The notes under the pieces were generated by a model that was not told where the DNA came from, made no database searches, and saw only the letters and a program-made list of their open reading frames with translations. Shown here one piece after another: positions 46,231-57,051 of a DNA stretch of 64,000 bases. The stretch lies in the NCBI GenBank assembly GCA_000827205.1, contig KN832554.1, positions 241,263 to 305,262 of the forward strand, read 5' to 3'. Positions within the stretch are counted from its first letter, which is position 1. Every line of letters starts with the position of its first letter. Source of the stretch: Plicaturopsis crispa FD-325 SS-3. Lineage: Eukaryota > Basidiomycota > Agaricomycetes > Amylocorticiales > Amylocorticiaceae. Made by a program: the position numbers and the translations under genes.

Positions 46231-47572
46231 TGGGGTGCTCTGAGGCGAATGAAGATATGACAGGGTGCGCAAGGGAGTTAGGATGATGGATGAAGGTTGC
46301 TTATAAGCCAGGAGGAGCATGTCCTTCGCGAGAGGGCGTGTCGATGCGAGGGTTACATAGCCCCGAGCCAGCAAGCGAAAATTTGTGGGCCGGGATCTCT
46401 TTCTCATACTCTAGCCGTATGTGATCAGCCATCGCGCATCTCGAAAGGGAAACGCCGTGAATCTGGAACAGTGGAGGGGTGAAGTCAACGTGTTCCCCGC
46501 CAGGCTATGGACGACATTTGCACGGATTTGCATTCGTGGCGCACGGTGCGAGAAGATGAACCTCGCCGCAAATACACCTATTGGGGGATTTAAACGGTCC
46601 TTTCATCAGCAACTCGGTCTCGAGATGTAGGGCGACTCACATACTGACGTAGATTTGTCGGTGCAGCCCTGGTGCAGCCATCGCGGTGTCTACCAGAGTT
46701 GCCTTTTATGGTAGCAGGAGCAAGACGCCGCCCTCCAAAAACGATCTTTGTTCCACGTCGAATGTTATGCGCCAGGGACTTCACAAGGCTTGCCGACCTT
46801 GAGGCCTACGCGTTGTGCATTAGGCGGTGCGCTATCTCTCTGGAGAGTCGAGGAGAAAGTCATAGAGCCGACGCGGTATTACCGAGTAAAGGCATAGAGA
46901 GTCCGGGGCGGGGGGCCTCGTACATAGCACCGGTGTGTCGCGTCGGTGCGGCGTGTATCAGACATCCTGGCAGTTAGACCGTGGTTGCGTGAACCTTGGA
47001 TGACGATGAGAGAACCTTGACATCTATACATCGATAACTTGCGAAGGATGATATTATGGCGCAGATTTGGTTTCATCAGGATTGTTCAAGACTCAATCGA
47101 CAAGGTATGCACGATTTACGCCATCGGCCGACGACGGTAATATTGGGGAATACCTAAGAAACTGAGACAGCAGGCAAGCGAGAGTTAGTGCAATGCATAC
47201 GAACGCGAGAATTGCCGCGCACATCCACGTGAATTCGATATCGCACACCCAAAGTTGAAGTGCGCACCCAAAAGCCAAGTTGACTCCCAGTATCCATCTG
47301 GTCGAGAATCTTCTCACTCGCAGCAAGAGAGGGCCGATAGATAAACATAACATTGGATGTGTGCCTCGAGGGCCGCCACAAATTCTTGGAAACCCGTGGG
47401 GTAAATTAACATAAGCCGATACGAAAATCCGTGGATTTGATCTGTTGTACAAATGCGCGTAATCAGACTGTTCAAGTATGCAGGAGATGAGGAATGAAGA
47501 GAAATATGCAGAGAGAATCATCAGTCTATCACCAGAGGAGCCCTCCATCATCTATAAATATGCATGTGGAAG
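46231..47572. other. Unresolved 1.3 kb stretch
   Basis: Minus-strand frames here include pieces that look coding-like: a short Arg-rich start MSDTRRTDATHRCYVRGP near 46950-47010, and LVKSLAHNIRRGTKIVFGG near 46730-46790. A hydrophobic segment lies near 47160-47260 (AILAFVCIALTLACLL). They could be 5' exons of the Pro/Tyr-rich gene or a separate small gene, but no joined model is convincing. The right end would hold the 3' UTR of the REEP-family gene. Confidence 0.3.
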
Positions 47573-49538
47573 TCACTTTCGGCCACTAGTAGACTTGTTG
47601 CGCGGGATCGCAGATGGCGGACGTGGGGCAGCAGCGAGCGGTGCAGTCGTCGGGCGGCTAGGTGCAGGTGCTCGGACGTTAGCGAGTGAGCTCGAGCTCG
47701 CCAACCGTGCCGATGCGCGTAGGGGAATATGATTGCGGGAGGTCGTGGCGGCGGACGGCTGCCCATTTGCGCGACGTTCCCCTACGGGCTTAATGCGATT
47801 AGGCCGAGCAAGATTGGCATCGAGTGGATGCCCAACGCGGCGCCTCTTGATCCCGGGAACGACACGCTCGTCTGCGACCTCGCTATCAGTCGTGGAACTC
47901 TCGGTCGTGTCCGTACTATCGTCGGTGGTTCCCGTGCTATCGGTCGAGCTGTCCGTCCCACGCGTTCGGGACGGAGCGTTCGGGGAAGGTCTCACCCCGA
48001 TGACGGTGTTCCCCGACCATATACGTTCATACCCGTTGCCTTGTCCTTGTCTCGGCGTAGCATTGGTCCCGGGCCGTACGCGTTTCCTTCCAACTATCGA
48101 CGAACTAGAGCTCGAGGATTCGGAGGAAGAGGACTCCTCAGAGCTCGATCTCGTGCGAAGGGAGGACGCATCGCCTGCAGTCGTCAACGCAGTCGATCTA
48201 CTCGGCGCACTCGACGTAGACTCTATACTCGCGGCAGTTGTATCTGAGATTTTTCGTGTTCGATTGGGGTGAGGCGTGCGAAGGGTAACGTCCATATCCT
48301 CGTCCACTTCCTCGTCACTATCGTCTCCTTTGTCCACCTCCATTTTGTCGGCATCCTCCTCCGCGTGCGAGTCACTATCATGTTCCGCCTCTTCAACGAT
48401 GGGAAACTGTACGATGTCGGAGGGACGGGAAGGCTGGGGGGCCGCGACTCGCGATGGACCGGCGCGAGGGAGCACTGACGAGACGGGCAGTGGCGTCGGC
48501 GGGTATGCAGATGGGAATGGTGGATACAGGCGCCATTCTTCGACAGTCTTCTCCGGGGTACCAACCCGGGACACCTGATCAGCTGTAGTTGGCGGCGTGA
48601 TGGGGAGAGAGATGGGGCGCTCATCAGAAGCTGAAACCTGAGCAAGGCCGCCATCTTCGTCGTAGGACGAGATTGGGGGATACCAGATCTGGTGGCTTGT
48701 TACAGCACCTGCATTCACGCCGTTTGCACTAACTGGTCGTGGTGGACGCGTCGCAGCCCTTTCATTTTGCGACGCACGTGATGCAACGGACGCTGACGAC
48801 GCCGGGCGGTCGTTTACAGGTTGCCCAGATGCGCGAGGCAGCATGTTGAGCGACTGCTGAGAGGCCGAGGTCAGTGTGGGTTGGCTTTGCGACGGGATCA
48901 CTACGCGATTAGGCGTTGTGTCCTCGTCTGTCTGGGCAACTTCTGCGTAAGCGTGCCAAAGGGCCACGAAATCGCTGGTTTGCCACCAGGTCACTGCGAG
49001 GCGGAACGGATAGCCTGCAAGTATAACAAGGATATCTCCGAACATGCCGGTGAGATCGAGCAGCCCGTCGATCGTGGATCCGTAGGGCTTGATGAGTGGG
49101 CGGACGACGTGTAAATAAATAGGCTCCGCGCCCTGTATTTTTTTTTGAGCGTGAATAGTGGGACAGCAGAACGTATGAATGCGTACTGACGCGTGCACGG
49201 GTGAGTATCAGAAAGAGAAGTAGGATGCATTTCAGTTCGTCGTAAAACGGAACAAGTAGTCGAACAATGCCGTCCAGCATTCGTTCATAGAACGCGTAAC
49301 AGAACTACGCACGGCAAGCTTATGAGAGATGCTACAAAATGTTGATAGAAAATGCACACACCCAGACGATCCAGATAGCAAGACATCCTTTCATGTCGCG
49401 CTTCCTCTGCGACATTGCTCGGATGCTTGGTCGACCACCATTCCGAGCCGACGGCCGTGGAGTCTTGAGCGTCTTGAATGTCTCGTACACGTTTAGAAGG
49501 ACCATGGAGAGCCGCAGAGCAGCGACGACGAGAGGCAT
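47573..49538 (-). CDS. TB2/DP1/HVA22 (REEP/Yop1) family protein with long acidic tail
   Basis: Members of this family are ER membrane proteins that shape tubules. The N-terminal 150 residues hold the domain: VAALRLSMVLLNVYETFKTL, RKRDMKGCLAIWIVW spliced to FCYAFYERMLDGIVRLLVPF, YDELKCILLLFLILTRAR, GAEPIYLHVVRPLIKPYGST and a further hydrophobic stretch (GMFGDILVILAGYPF). Introns after IVW and after TRAR join in frame. The following 400 residues are disordered: Ser/Pro-rich, a Glu/Asp block (EEAEHDSDSHAEEDADKMEV), poly-Ser runs, and a D/S/T repeat block at about 47890-47960. The tail is basic (GIKRRRVGHP, PRNKSTSGRK). Tails of this length are not typical of Yop1 but occur in REEP1-4-like proteins that bind microtubules. 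Confidence 0.8.
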
Positions 49539-49846
49539 CGGTGCGTAGGTTGAACCGCCACAAGTTCGTGCCAGAAATTCGATAAGGTTTCAGCCCTCTC
49601 GTGTATGCAAAGTAGACAATTTGAAAAAGCCGTCAAAAAGGAAAAGCAGCGACAAGTTCCAGCAACGTTAGCGCTTGCATAGCATCGAGAAATATCAGTC
49701 CAAAGGGCGTCGGTCTGTGGCAGAGTTAATGCCGAAGCCAGAAACGCGACAAGGGCGTGGCTTGATTATATAAGCAAATGTCGGGTTCCTCCTCGTGGGG
49801 GCGTTCTGTTCGCGGTTACCTCTTTCTCTCTCGGTCTCTGCCCGCC
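49539..49846. other. Divergent promoter between the REEP and BUD31 genes
   Basis: These 308 bp separate the two start codons. The side next to BUD31 is pyrimidine-rich (TCTTTCTCTCTCGG just upstream of its ATG), like many fungal core promoters. No further feature is seen. Confidence 0.45.
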
Positions 49847-50518
49847 ATGCCCAAAATACGGACCAAGAGGACGAAGAATCCGCCTGAAGGGTACGAGGAT
49901 ATTGAAGCTGTGCGTACACGTTCAACAGGCATGGCTCATTCGCCACACTGACACTGGCTTGTCAGATTCTCGACGACTATGCGAAGAAGATGAGAGACGC
50001 TGAGAATGAGTCTCATGAGGGCAAGCGCAAGTCGGAGTCTCTGTGGCCCATCATGCGGATATCGCATACGCGCTCTAGGTATATCTACGAGCTTTACTAC
50101 AAGCGGGAGGCTATTAGCAAGGAGCTGTACGACTGGCTGTTGAAAGAAGGTTACGCAGATGCAAAGTGCGTCTCTTCTGTTCATTCTAGGCTATTGGTAA
50201 CTAATCTCATTATGCTTATAGTCTTGTTGCGAAGTGGAAAAAACCAGGTTATGAAAAGCTATGTTGCCTACGGTGCATACAAACCCGAGTGCGTCATCTC
50301 TTGTTGCCATTCCCTTGCGTGTCACCAATACCCGAAATATAGGACATGAACTACCAGGGCTCGACATGTGTGTGCCGAGTACCGAAAGCCCAGGTACGGG
50401 CGGGGACGATCGTAGAATGCGTTCATTGCGGTATGTCCTCTTCACGAGCGTGGCCCAGTAAATTGACTGACTTTCCTTTTCACGGCTAGGCTGTCGAGGC
50501 TGCAGCTCCGACTCGTGA
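49847..50518 (+). CDS. BUD31: Splicing factor BUD31 (G10 family)
   Basis: Bud31 is a small zinc protein of the activated spliceosome, near the Prp19 complex. Five exons give about 147 residues. The first (49847-49909) is [20 protein letters not shown]; then [55 protein letters not shown] and [20 protein letters not shown]. After [20 protein letters not shown] come TIVECVHC and GCRGCSSDS. The Cys-rich C-terminus (CCLRC, CVC, CVHCGCRGC) forms the three-zinc cluster of the family. All four introns have canonical ends and keep frame. Length and order match the family closely. Confidence 0.95.
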
Positions 50519-50986
50519 TACCTCTATCTTGACGTGCCCAATCAAAGGTTGTCTGACGCAAGTACTCACATCTATGTTTTTCGGTCCGACATAACACTCG
50601 CTCCAACACCACACCCTCGCAAATTGTCGCATCCTCACCGTGTATTTTAGATTTTTTTGATATTTTTTTGAATGCAAAATATGCCTGTGATTCGCCTTCA
50701 GTACGACGTTCATCCTCCGACCTCAGACCCGGGTCAGATGCTCATGCTCATGTTAAAAATCGAATAACTTCGCTCTGCGGAGGTAAAAGCCTGTCAGCCT
50801 TCTCCAGGCACCATCGCAAGTATAGCCCCTATTACACCCAAGCCTCCCCAATAGAACTTTCGTCCTCTGCTCCGAACCTATAAGTATCTCCATGATAATC
50901 AAACATATTGCTCCTTGGCGCCTACGCACTCCTTGACTCTTGACTCTCACCACCGCCGACACTTTTCCTACGGCGAACGCGCAGAC
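50519..50986. other. Spacer between BUD31 and the antiporter
   Basis: This holds the BUD31 3' UTR and the antiporter promoter. T-rich runs near 50648-50672 are present. No gene is supported. Confidence 0.4.
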
Positions 50987-53900
50987 ATGGATCGTGTTGT
51001 GCGCAGGATGAGCGACATGGCGTTTGGTTTGACGAAGAGAGCTCAGGCTCCTGCGCAGGTAAGCCGGCTTCGCGTATGAGGGGGCATGCTTGGGCCTCCG
51101 CAACAGGGAATATCGCAGCTAACACCGCGTGAACTCACAGGCTGGCATTTTCTCTGGAGACAAACCCTCTCAGTATAACTTAAATGATCCTATCCGCCTA
51201 TGGATCATCCAAGTTAGTGAGTCGACCTCTAGTCTCTCCATGGTCATCCACTTTATTCATGAGATGCGCAGTCATCATCGTAATATTCACGCAGCTCCTT
51301 TCGCTGCTTTTGAGCCGAATTCGCCAGCCCAGAGTCATATCCGAGGTCATCGGCGGGTGAGCACTTGTAACGCAGCTGCTGTTAAGCCATATTAAACCCT
51401 GAATATGCACCATAGCATCATCCTGGGCCCGTCGATAATGGGGCGTATCCCCGGATTCTCCAACGCCATTTTTCCAACGGCTGGAATGCCCATGCTGAAT
51501 CTGACCTCGAACATCGGTCTCGTGTTATTTCTTTTCCTGGTCGGACTCGAGATCGACGTGCGAGTCGTAAAAAGGAATCTCAAGTCCTCGAGTCTAATCA
51601 GTGTTGCCGGTCTTGTTCTCCCTCTAGGTCTCGGCGCGGCGCTTGGGGTACCTATCTACCACCAATTCATCGACCCCAGTATCAACTTCGGCTACTTCCT
51701 TCTGTTCGTCGCTGTGTCCATCGGTATCACCGCGTTCCCCGTGCTCTGCCGAATCCTGACAGAGCTGAAACTTCTTGATACGACTGTTGGCGTAGTCACT
51801 CTTTCCGCCGGTGTCGTAAGTTCACAATCTCCGTGTTATTTTTTTTGTTTCTCACAGAAAAAATATCTCAGGGGAACGATGTTGTCGGCTGGATTCTTCT
51901 GGCCCTGACGGTTGCCCTCGTAAACGCCGGAAACGGTCTTACGGCGCTCTGGGTACTGTTGACAGGAGTAGGATACGTGATCTTCATGCTGTTTGCGGTC
52001 AAGCCAGCTTTCAAGTGGCTCGCGCAGCGCACAGGCAGTCTCGAATCAGGACAACCGACAGCGCTAGTGATGACTGTCACTCTCATGGTTGTTTTCATAT
52101 CCGCATTCTTCACCGACGTGATCGGGATCCACGCTATTTTCGGTAAGTCGTACTTTGTGTAAGTGCTCAGGAATGGGGTGTTTATGTTAGCATAGGTGGG
52201 TTCTTGGCCGGACTCGTCATCCCGCACGAGAATGGGTTCGCTATCGCCATCGTCGAAAAACTAGAAGATGTTGTATCTTTGTTACTCTTACCATTGGTAC
52301 GCTTACCATATCATCCCAAGGCTGATATTTTTTTCACTCACGTCTCCGCAGTACTTCACCTTCTCGGGTTTAAAGACCAATCTCGGACTGTTGAATAATG
52401 GTATCACATGGGGATACACAATTCTCATCTGTGTTGTGGCCTTCTTCTCCAAATTCCTGGCTTGCTCAATCACTGCGAAGCTTACCGGATTCAATATCCG
52501 CGAATCAGGAGCAATCGGAGCACTGATGTCTTGCAAAGGGTAAAGTCTAACTACCTGTAATGTCATCCGCCATGACTGAACTCGATCGCAGATTAGTAGA
52601 GCTCATCGTGTTGAACGTGGGTCTCTCGGCGGGGATCCTCGACACACGGACGTTCTCTATGTTTGTTGTACACGCCCTTATCCTTACCTTCATGACGACA
52701 CCGATCACTCTCCTTTTCTACCCTCCGCAACATCGCACTCACTACGGCGTTGTCGTGGAGAAGACATCCGCGCAACTCGACTCCGAAGGAGGAGCTGGGG
52801 GAAGCAAGAATATCGATGGTCAGGCCAAGACCAGATTTTCTATGGTGTTCGACACCATACAGCAGATCCCCGCTGCTATGACGCTCATGAACCTCCTCAA
52901 ATCCGCCCCCGGCTCCTCAGACACAGCTTCTATCGCCAGCATCGTGTCTGACGAGAAGGACGTGCAAGCTCTTCCAGAGCTTCCTGCTCAACCGCCGTCC
53001 CGTCCCATCTCCGTTGACGCCCTCCGACTTATCGAGCTGACGGAGCGTACTTCGGCCGTTCTCAAGTCTCAAGAAGCGGACAGCCTTATTCACAGCGACC
53101 CCATCGTCTCCATCTTGCGCACCTATGGTCACTTGAACCGCATCGCCGTGTCCGCCGCACTGTCCGTCGTCACCTACGATGAGTTCCCGGCCAGCGTTGC
53201 TAAGCATGCCCAAGAATCAGGATCGCACATGGTCATCATACCGTGGGCGAGAGGGACATCCGCTGCTGCCCAAGCACCGGAGGGAGAACATAGCGCAAGC
53301 GGATCGACGTACAATCCGTTCGATGGCATTTTCAGCAAATCTACTCCGGTCTCAGTGCCCGACCAGACCTCCTCCACCGTTTACACCCAGTACATCCGAC
53401 GCGTCTTTGCAGAGTCGCCGTCTGATGTTGCGCTCTTCGTTGACCGTGGTGTCTCGAGTTCTGGGCTACTGAATGGCAAACAGCACCTGTTCCTTCCCTT
53501 CTTTGGAGGCCCCGACGACCGGCTTGCGCTCTCGTTCGTAGTCCAACTCTGTGGCAATGCCAACGTCAGTGCGCACGTTGTACGGATAACGAAAACGGAA
53601 GAGGTCATCTCTCCAGTCAGCACCATCGAAGAGGCCAAGACTTCCGCAGCCATTCACACCACCGTGAGTCGTCTGACACAAAGTTTGTGATCTCCCTAAC
53701 GCCCTTTTCTTTTAGGGCGCATTTGCGGACACTGTGTACGGTCAAAGAGACACGCAGACATATCTCGCCTCGGAGACCGCAGACAATGTGCTCTGGGAAC
53801 GCTTCACATCATCATCTGCAACCCACGCCCCCACCGTAGCTGACGCACTAACCCGCATCACCTTCGCCTTCAACGCCTCGCCCAGGCCCCTTGCTGAAGT

Positions 53901-54129
53901 TGTCGAGACTGCCGCGACGCAGCAAACGCACTCGGGGTGCACGCTCGTCGTCCTCGGACGGTCGCGGCGGCTGGCTGTGGAGTCGCATCAGGCTGAGCTG
54001 CGCGACCTGATCGCTGCGAAGGGAGGGTCCGTCAGCAGCGAGCTGCCGAAGACGCTCGGCGACGTAGGCGCTGCGTTTGTTGCTTCCGGGTCGACAGCAA
54101 GCTTGCTGATCCTGCAGGCTACTGCTTGA
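50987..54129 (+). CDS. KHA1: K+/H+ antiporter of the CPA2 family (KHA1 type)
   Basis: This is an endomembrane cation/proton exchanger that sets organelle pH and potassium. A short N-terminus (RRMSDMAFGLTKRAQ, AGIFSGDKPSQYN) leads into a Na+/H+ exchanger domain of about 400 residues. Features include IIQVIIIVIFTQLLSLLLS, RIRQPRVISEVIGG spliced to IILGPSIMGRIPGF, GLVLFLFLVGLEIDV, SIGITAFPVLCRILTELKLL, GNDVVGWILLALTVAL, GGFLAGLVIPHENGFAI and LVELIVLNVGLSAGILDTR. The aspartates and conserved Gly/Pro motifs of CPA2 are present (GLEIDV, NDVVGW). The last 500 residues form a soluble region with universal-stress-protein-like traits (VIIPWARG, LALSFVVQLCGNANV, TLVVLGRSRR). The first intron after IIQV uses GTGAGT at about 51218; others are short. 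Confidence 0.93.
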
Positions 54130-54235
54130 GATACCTTGTCACCATCTATTGTCTTCCGCTATCTTTCTCTGTAATGTTTAGTACGTGTGCCCAATCTACT
54201 GTGCTCTCTTTGAAACCTCAAAAGCCCAGCTTGCC

Positions 54236-54400
54236 TCAAGCCTGACACTGCTGCCAAAAAAGAGGGCATGAAGTATTATTGGTGGATGCCGATCCTGTTA
54301 CTCAGTGTTAGCGCGGTGTTGTGTCCACTGTCGACCGGAACATTGTTTCCGCTTCGCAGAGGAAAGCCTTGACCTCGCCACAGGATGGTGAAGGACGGCA
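54236..54400 (-). pseudogene. Decayed partial copy of the oxygenase 3' end
   Basis: This stretch resembles the terminal part of the 2OG/Fe(II) oxygenase gene that lies upstream of it on the minus strand. The segments around 54236-54350 match 54976-55090 (shared CTTGCCTCAAG, AAAAAAGAGGG, AGCGCGGTGT and TCGACCGGAACA). CCACAGGATGGTGAAG at 54379 matches 55316. Intervening oxygenase sequence is missing and no frame is kept, so it is a non-functional fragment. A tRNA-Phe gene separates it from the intact copy. Confidence 0.6.
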
Positions 54401-54451
54401 AAAAAGACGGCAAAATAACTTTGCGCACGTTGACCTGTCGGGCTTCAGCAT

Positions 54452-54533
54452 TGCCAGAACCGTGGATTGAACACGGGACCTCCAGAAGACGGAATACTTC
54501 AGTCTGTTGCTCTCCCAGCTGAGCTATTCCGGC
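54452..54533 (-). tRNA. tRNA-Phe (anticodon GAA) with very short intron
   Basis: On the minus strand the acceptor stem GCCGGAA/TTCTGGC, D arm GCTC-AGCTGGGA-GAGC and T arm CCGTG-TTCAATC-CACGG all form. The anticodon loop starts CTGAAG, giving GAA. About 9 extra bases (TATTCCGTC) follow position 37 before the 3' side of the stem TCTGG, so the gene has a short intron. The first anticodon-stem pair is A-G rather than the usual C-G, a small blemish. A6 at 54400-54405, 46 bp on, could end transcription. Confidence 0.85.
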
Positions 54534-54824
54534 AGTACAGAACAGATCAGCCGTTGATGGAGCCATATGGGAAACGAAACCAGACTCACGACTTGGGCCA
54601 GGACAACATAGGCGTCCGCGGTTGGTCCGCGGCAAGACTTTTCGAGGCAAGATCTCGGTCTGCAATGAATTGCTAGGAAAAGGGAAAAATACGCGCTACT
54701 TCGCGAATCGCAATTTGAAAATCTTGGTTGGGGTGGACCAAATTCTGTGCGGAAACTCTTGTCTTGTGAACCTCATCCTAGCTTGCCCAACGGCGCGACG
54801 GGTGTGCCTATGCACGACCCTTTA
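54534..54824. other. Spacer between tRNA-Phe and the oxygenase gene
   Basis: About 290 bp with no gene. It probably includes the 3' UTR of the oxygenase. Confidence 0.4.
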
Positions 54825-56364
54825 CTACTGCCCGTAAGTCGCCTTTGCTCTCGACTTAACGTGATCGCCAGCGGTGACAACGTCGTATTTCGGAGGTCGA
54901 TCGGGTGACACGCAGCTCGGTATCGGCTAGCAGTTAACGAGATCAGCCTTAATACCGATATAGAACATAGTACAAGCCTTGCCTCAAGTCTGACATCGTA
55001 GTCAGTTCCAAAAAAGAGGGGCATAGAGTATCGGTCGACCCCGGTTCTGTTGATAGCGCGGTGTCGCGTCGACCGGAACACGTCGTCTGCATAGAATATG
55101 AAGGCGTAAGGGACTTTAAACTGGTAAACGTCTCTGGGCACGCACTAGTCCACCGCGCAAACTGGTCGCCGAGACTGAACAATTAAAATTAGCCGCGGCA
55201 AATGTGGAGCGAAAGGCCTACTCACTTGATCAGCAGCGTCCCCGGGATGGGTGGGGCATCGATCCACTTGTTCTCGGCATTCAAGACCTGCAGCGCTCGG
55301 ATGCCTGGTTCTTGCCACAGGATGGTGAAGCACTGCAAATGGGTGGTAAAATAAATGCACGGGCAGACACATAGCTGTAAGGGTTTACCTCCCAGCTGTT
55401 GATTGAGGTAAAATGATAGCAATTTCAAGGAATTGACGACTCACTCTGTGTGTGCGCCTATGCCCGATATTCTGTCATCGATAGGTCCAGTTTGGGGAGG
55501 ATAGTGCAGGACACGCATAAGGGCTGCCGAGTTCTTCGTCTGGAAGAAAGTAGACTTGCAGGCGCCCGTACGGATCGCATCATACGATGATGCTTACCTT
55601 ATCGTCGAAGAACGTCTCTGGAAGGTCGAGCGCCAATGCGAACAAAGGAAACAGAGCTTTACCCAGCGTAACGGCGGAATGGCTGTCTCAAAGCGTCAAG
55701 ATAAATCAAAACGAAGATTGAAGAACGTTGTTGGACGCACTAATATTTAAGCAAGGCACTGCGCAAATGAGGAACCTCATCCGGCCAAACATTGTCGCCA
55801 AAGTCACCGTGTGCATGTTCGTTCTTCGCCGTTGCGTCGAGGTCTTCATACCCGAGCAAAAGGCCTTCGTGTAGGTCTCCGTCACTATCGGGGTCGATCT
55901 TTCCTCGCAAGATACCGTTGTAGCCCTTGATGCTGCCTGTCTTCCTGATATCAAGCTGCGTGTGCATGTCAAAATTGAACGGATATAAAAAAGTTAAGGC
56001 GGAAGAACCTTCAACTTGGACTCGAGAGGTAGGGCAAAGAATTCCTTCGACGCCGATAAGGCGTCGTCGATAATTTCTTCCGATATACCGTGCGCTCTCA
56101 CTACACAAGTTGTCATCAACAGCTCAGGTTGAGACGGTGATGGTGGCGTACCGTAGAGAAATCCTACATCAATACATGCATCTCGTATCTCTTTGGCAAG
56201 GTCCCTTCTGCGGGTTGGGTCAGAGGCATGCTGAAGGTCACTGTCAAAGGTAATAGTCACCAGTAATGTCAGTGCTTTCAAGTTGCTACATGAAAAATCA
56301 CGCACATAATTGGCACACCGGTGAAATTAGATTGCTTCTCTACAGCGATGTTCACAAGAGACAT
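54825..56364 (-). CDS. 2-oxoglutarate/Fe(II) oxygenase (isopenicillin-N-synthase-like)
   Basis: This is a non-haem iron dioxygenase of the DIOX_N plus 2OG-FeII_Oxy layout. It starts MSLVNIAVEKQSNFTGVPI, spliced to DLQHASDP. Then come LAKEIRDACIDVGFLY, VRAHGISEEIIDDALSASKE, KGYNGILRGKIDPDSDGDLH, HEGLLLGYEDLD and RVLHYPPQTGPIDDR with ISGIGAHTD. The metal triad is His and Asp of AHTD, plus a His in FRSTRHRAINR. The 2OG-binding Arg/Ser are in DRYSMP. The Asp codon is completed by a 7-nt microexon (55389-55395) that also encodes WE before CFTILWQEPG. The last intron appears to use a GC donor, joining VRLE to PIPSCVSPDRPPKY; a GT donor nine bases on would insert ARL. It ends TAG at 54825. Substrate is unknown. 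A broken copy lies downstream. Confidence 0.88.
55389..55395 (-). other. 7-nt microexon completing the iron-ligand Asp codon
   Basis: On the minus strand CTGGGAG lies between acceptor CAACAG and donor GTAAAC. The previous exon ends in GA within GCACACACAGA; adding this exon gives HTDWE, then CFTILWQ. Skipping it leaves GA joined to TGC and shifts frame, so the exon is needed for a working HxD motif. Confidence 0.75.
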
Positions 56365-57051
56365 CGGGAGTTTTGAAGGTGGGTTCGTGCGGTCTGCTCA
56401 GTTGCAGGCCGTCAACTTGAACGATAGCGTGCAAGTCTAAACGCTTAAACAGGGCTTCAGGGGATCGTAGCTCAGAATGGGAGAATACCCCCTATGCCAA
56501 TCTGCACCAAAGCGGCAGTGTCGCCGCAAATTGTCTTCGGCTCACGACATCTCTCCATGTGCGATACCTAAAACTTATGAGGTTTGTTTACCTATCGAAT
56601 GTCGTATGTGTCTAGGAACTACTGCACCGAAAATGTAAGTAAGAGAGCGTCAACCTCAGTGCGTGAGTCGGGAATCGCGCCAGTTCGCCTCGTGTTGTAT
56701 CAGCGGTCGTCGTTTCGTCATGAACTCTGCCAATTTGTACGTACTCTTTCCTACTTTGCAAAATAAGGATCCTGGAAGAGCTGCGGTGTACAAAGATTTT
56801 GACGATCATAGCAAGATCAGAGACGAAAATGACTCCACGGCGTCTGAATCGAGCGGACCACGAGGTTCACTGCAGTTTGCACCTTCAAGTTAACCGTGTC
56901 CATCACCAGTCCATCACCGTGCTTTTTCTCTCGTTTTACCTCTATCGTCCTGACATATCGGTGCCGTTCTTAGTTCTTTGGTCTGACTCAATCTTTGGAC
57001 GGCTGAGTCGGTGCGGCCTTGCGCTGCGGACGGTTATATCGTCGCACGACG
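56365..57051. other. Divergent intergenic region
   Basis: About 690 bp lie between the start codons of the oxygenase and the Ser-rich protein. The right part is T/C-rich. ORFs of up to 120 codons overlap the start of the next gene out of frame. The stretch GGGGATCGTAGCTCAGAATGG near 56460 is tRNA-like only by chance; no cloverleaf forms. Confidence 0.4.

Noticed and set aside
54773-55141. Continuous 122-codon frame at the end of the oxygenase
   Set aside because: It reads through the last intron; splicing gives the family ending PIPSCVSPDRPPKY.
56460-56540. Stretch with GTAGCTCAGAATGG resembling a tRNA D arm
   Set aside because: No acceptor, anticodon or T arm forms around it.
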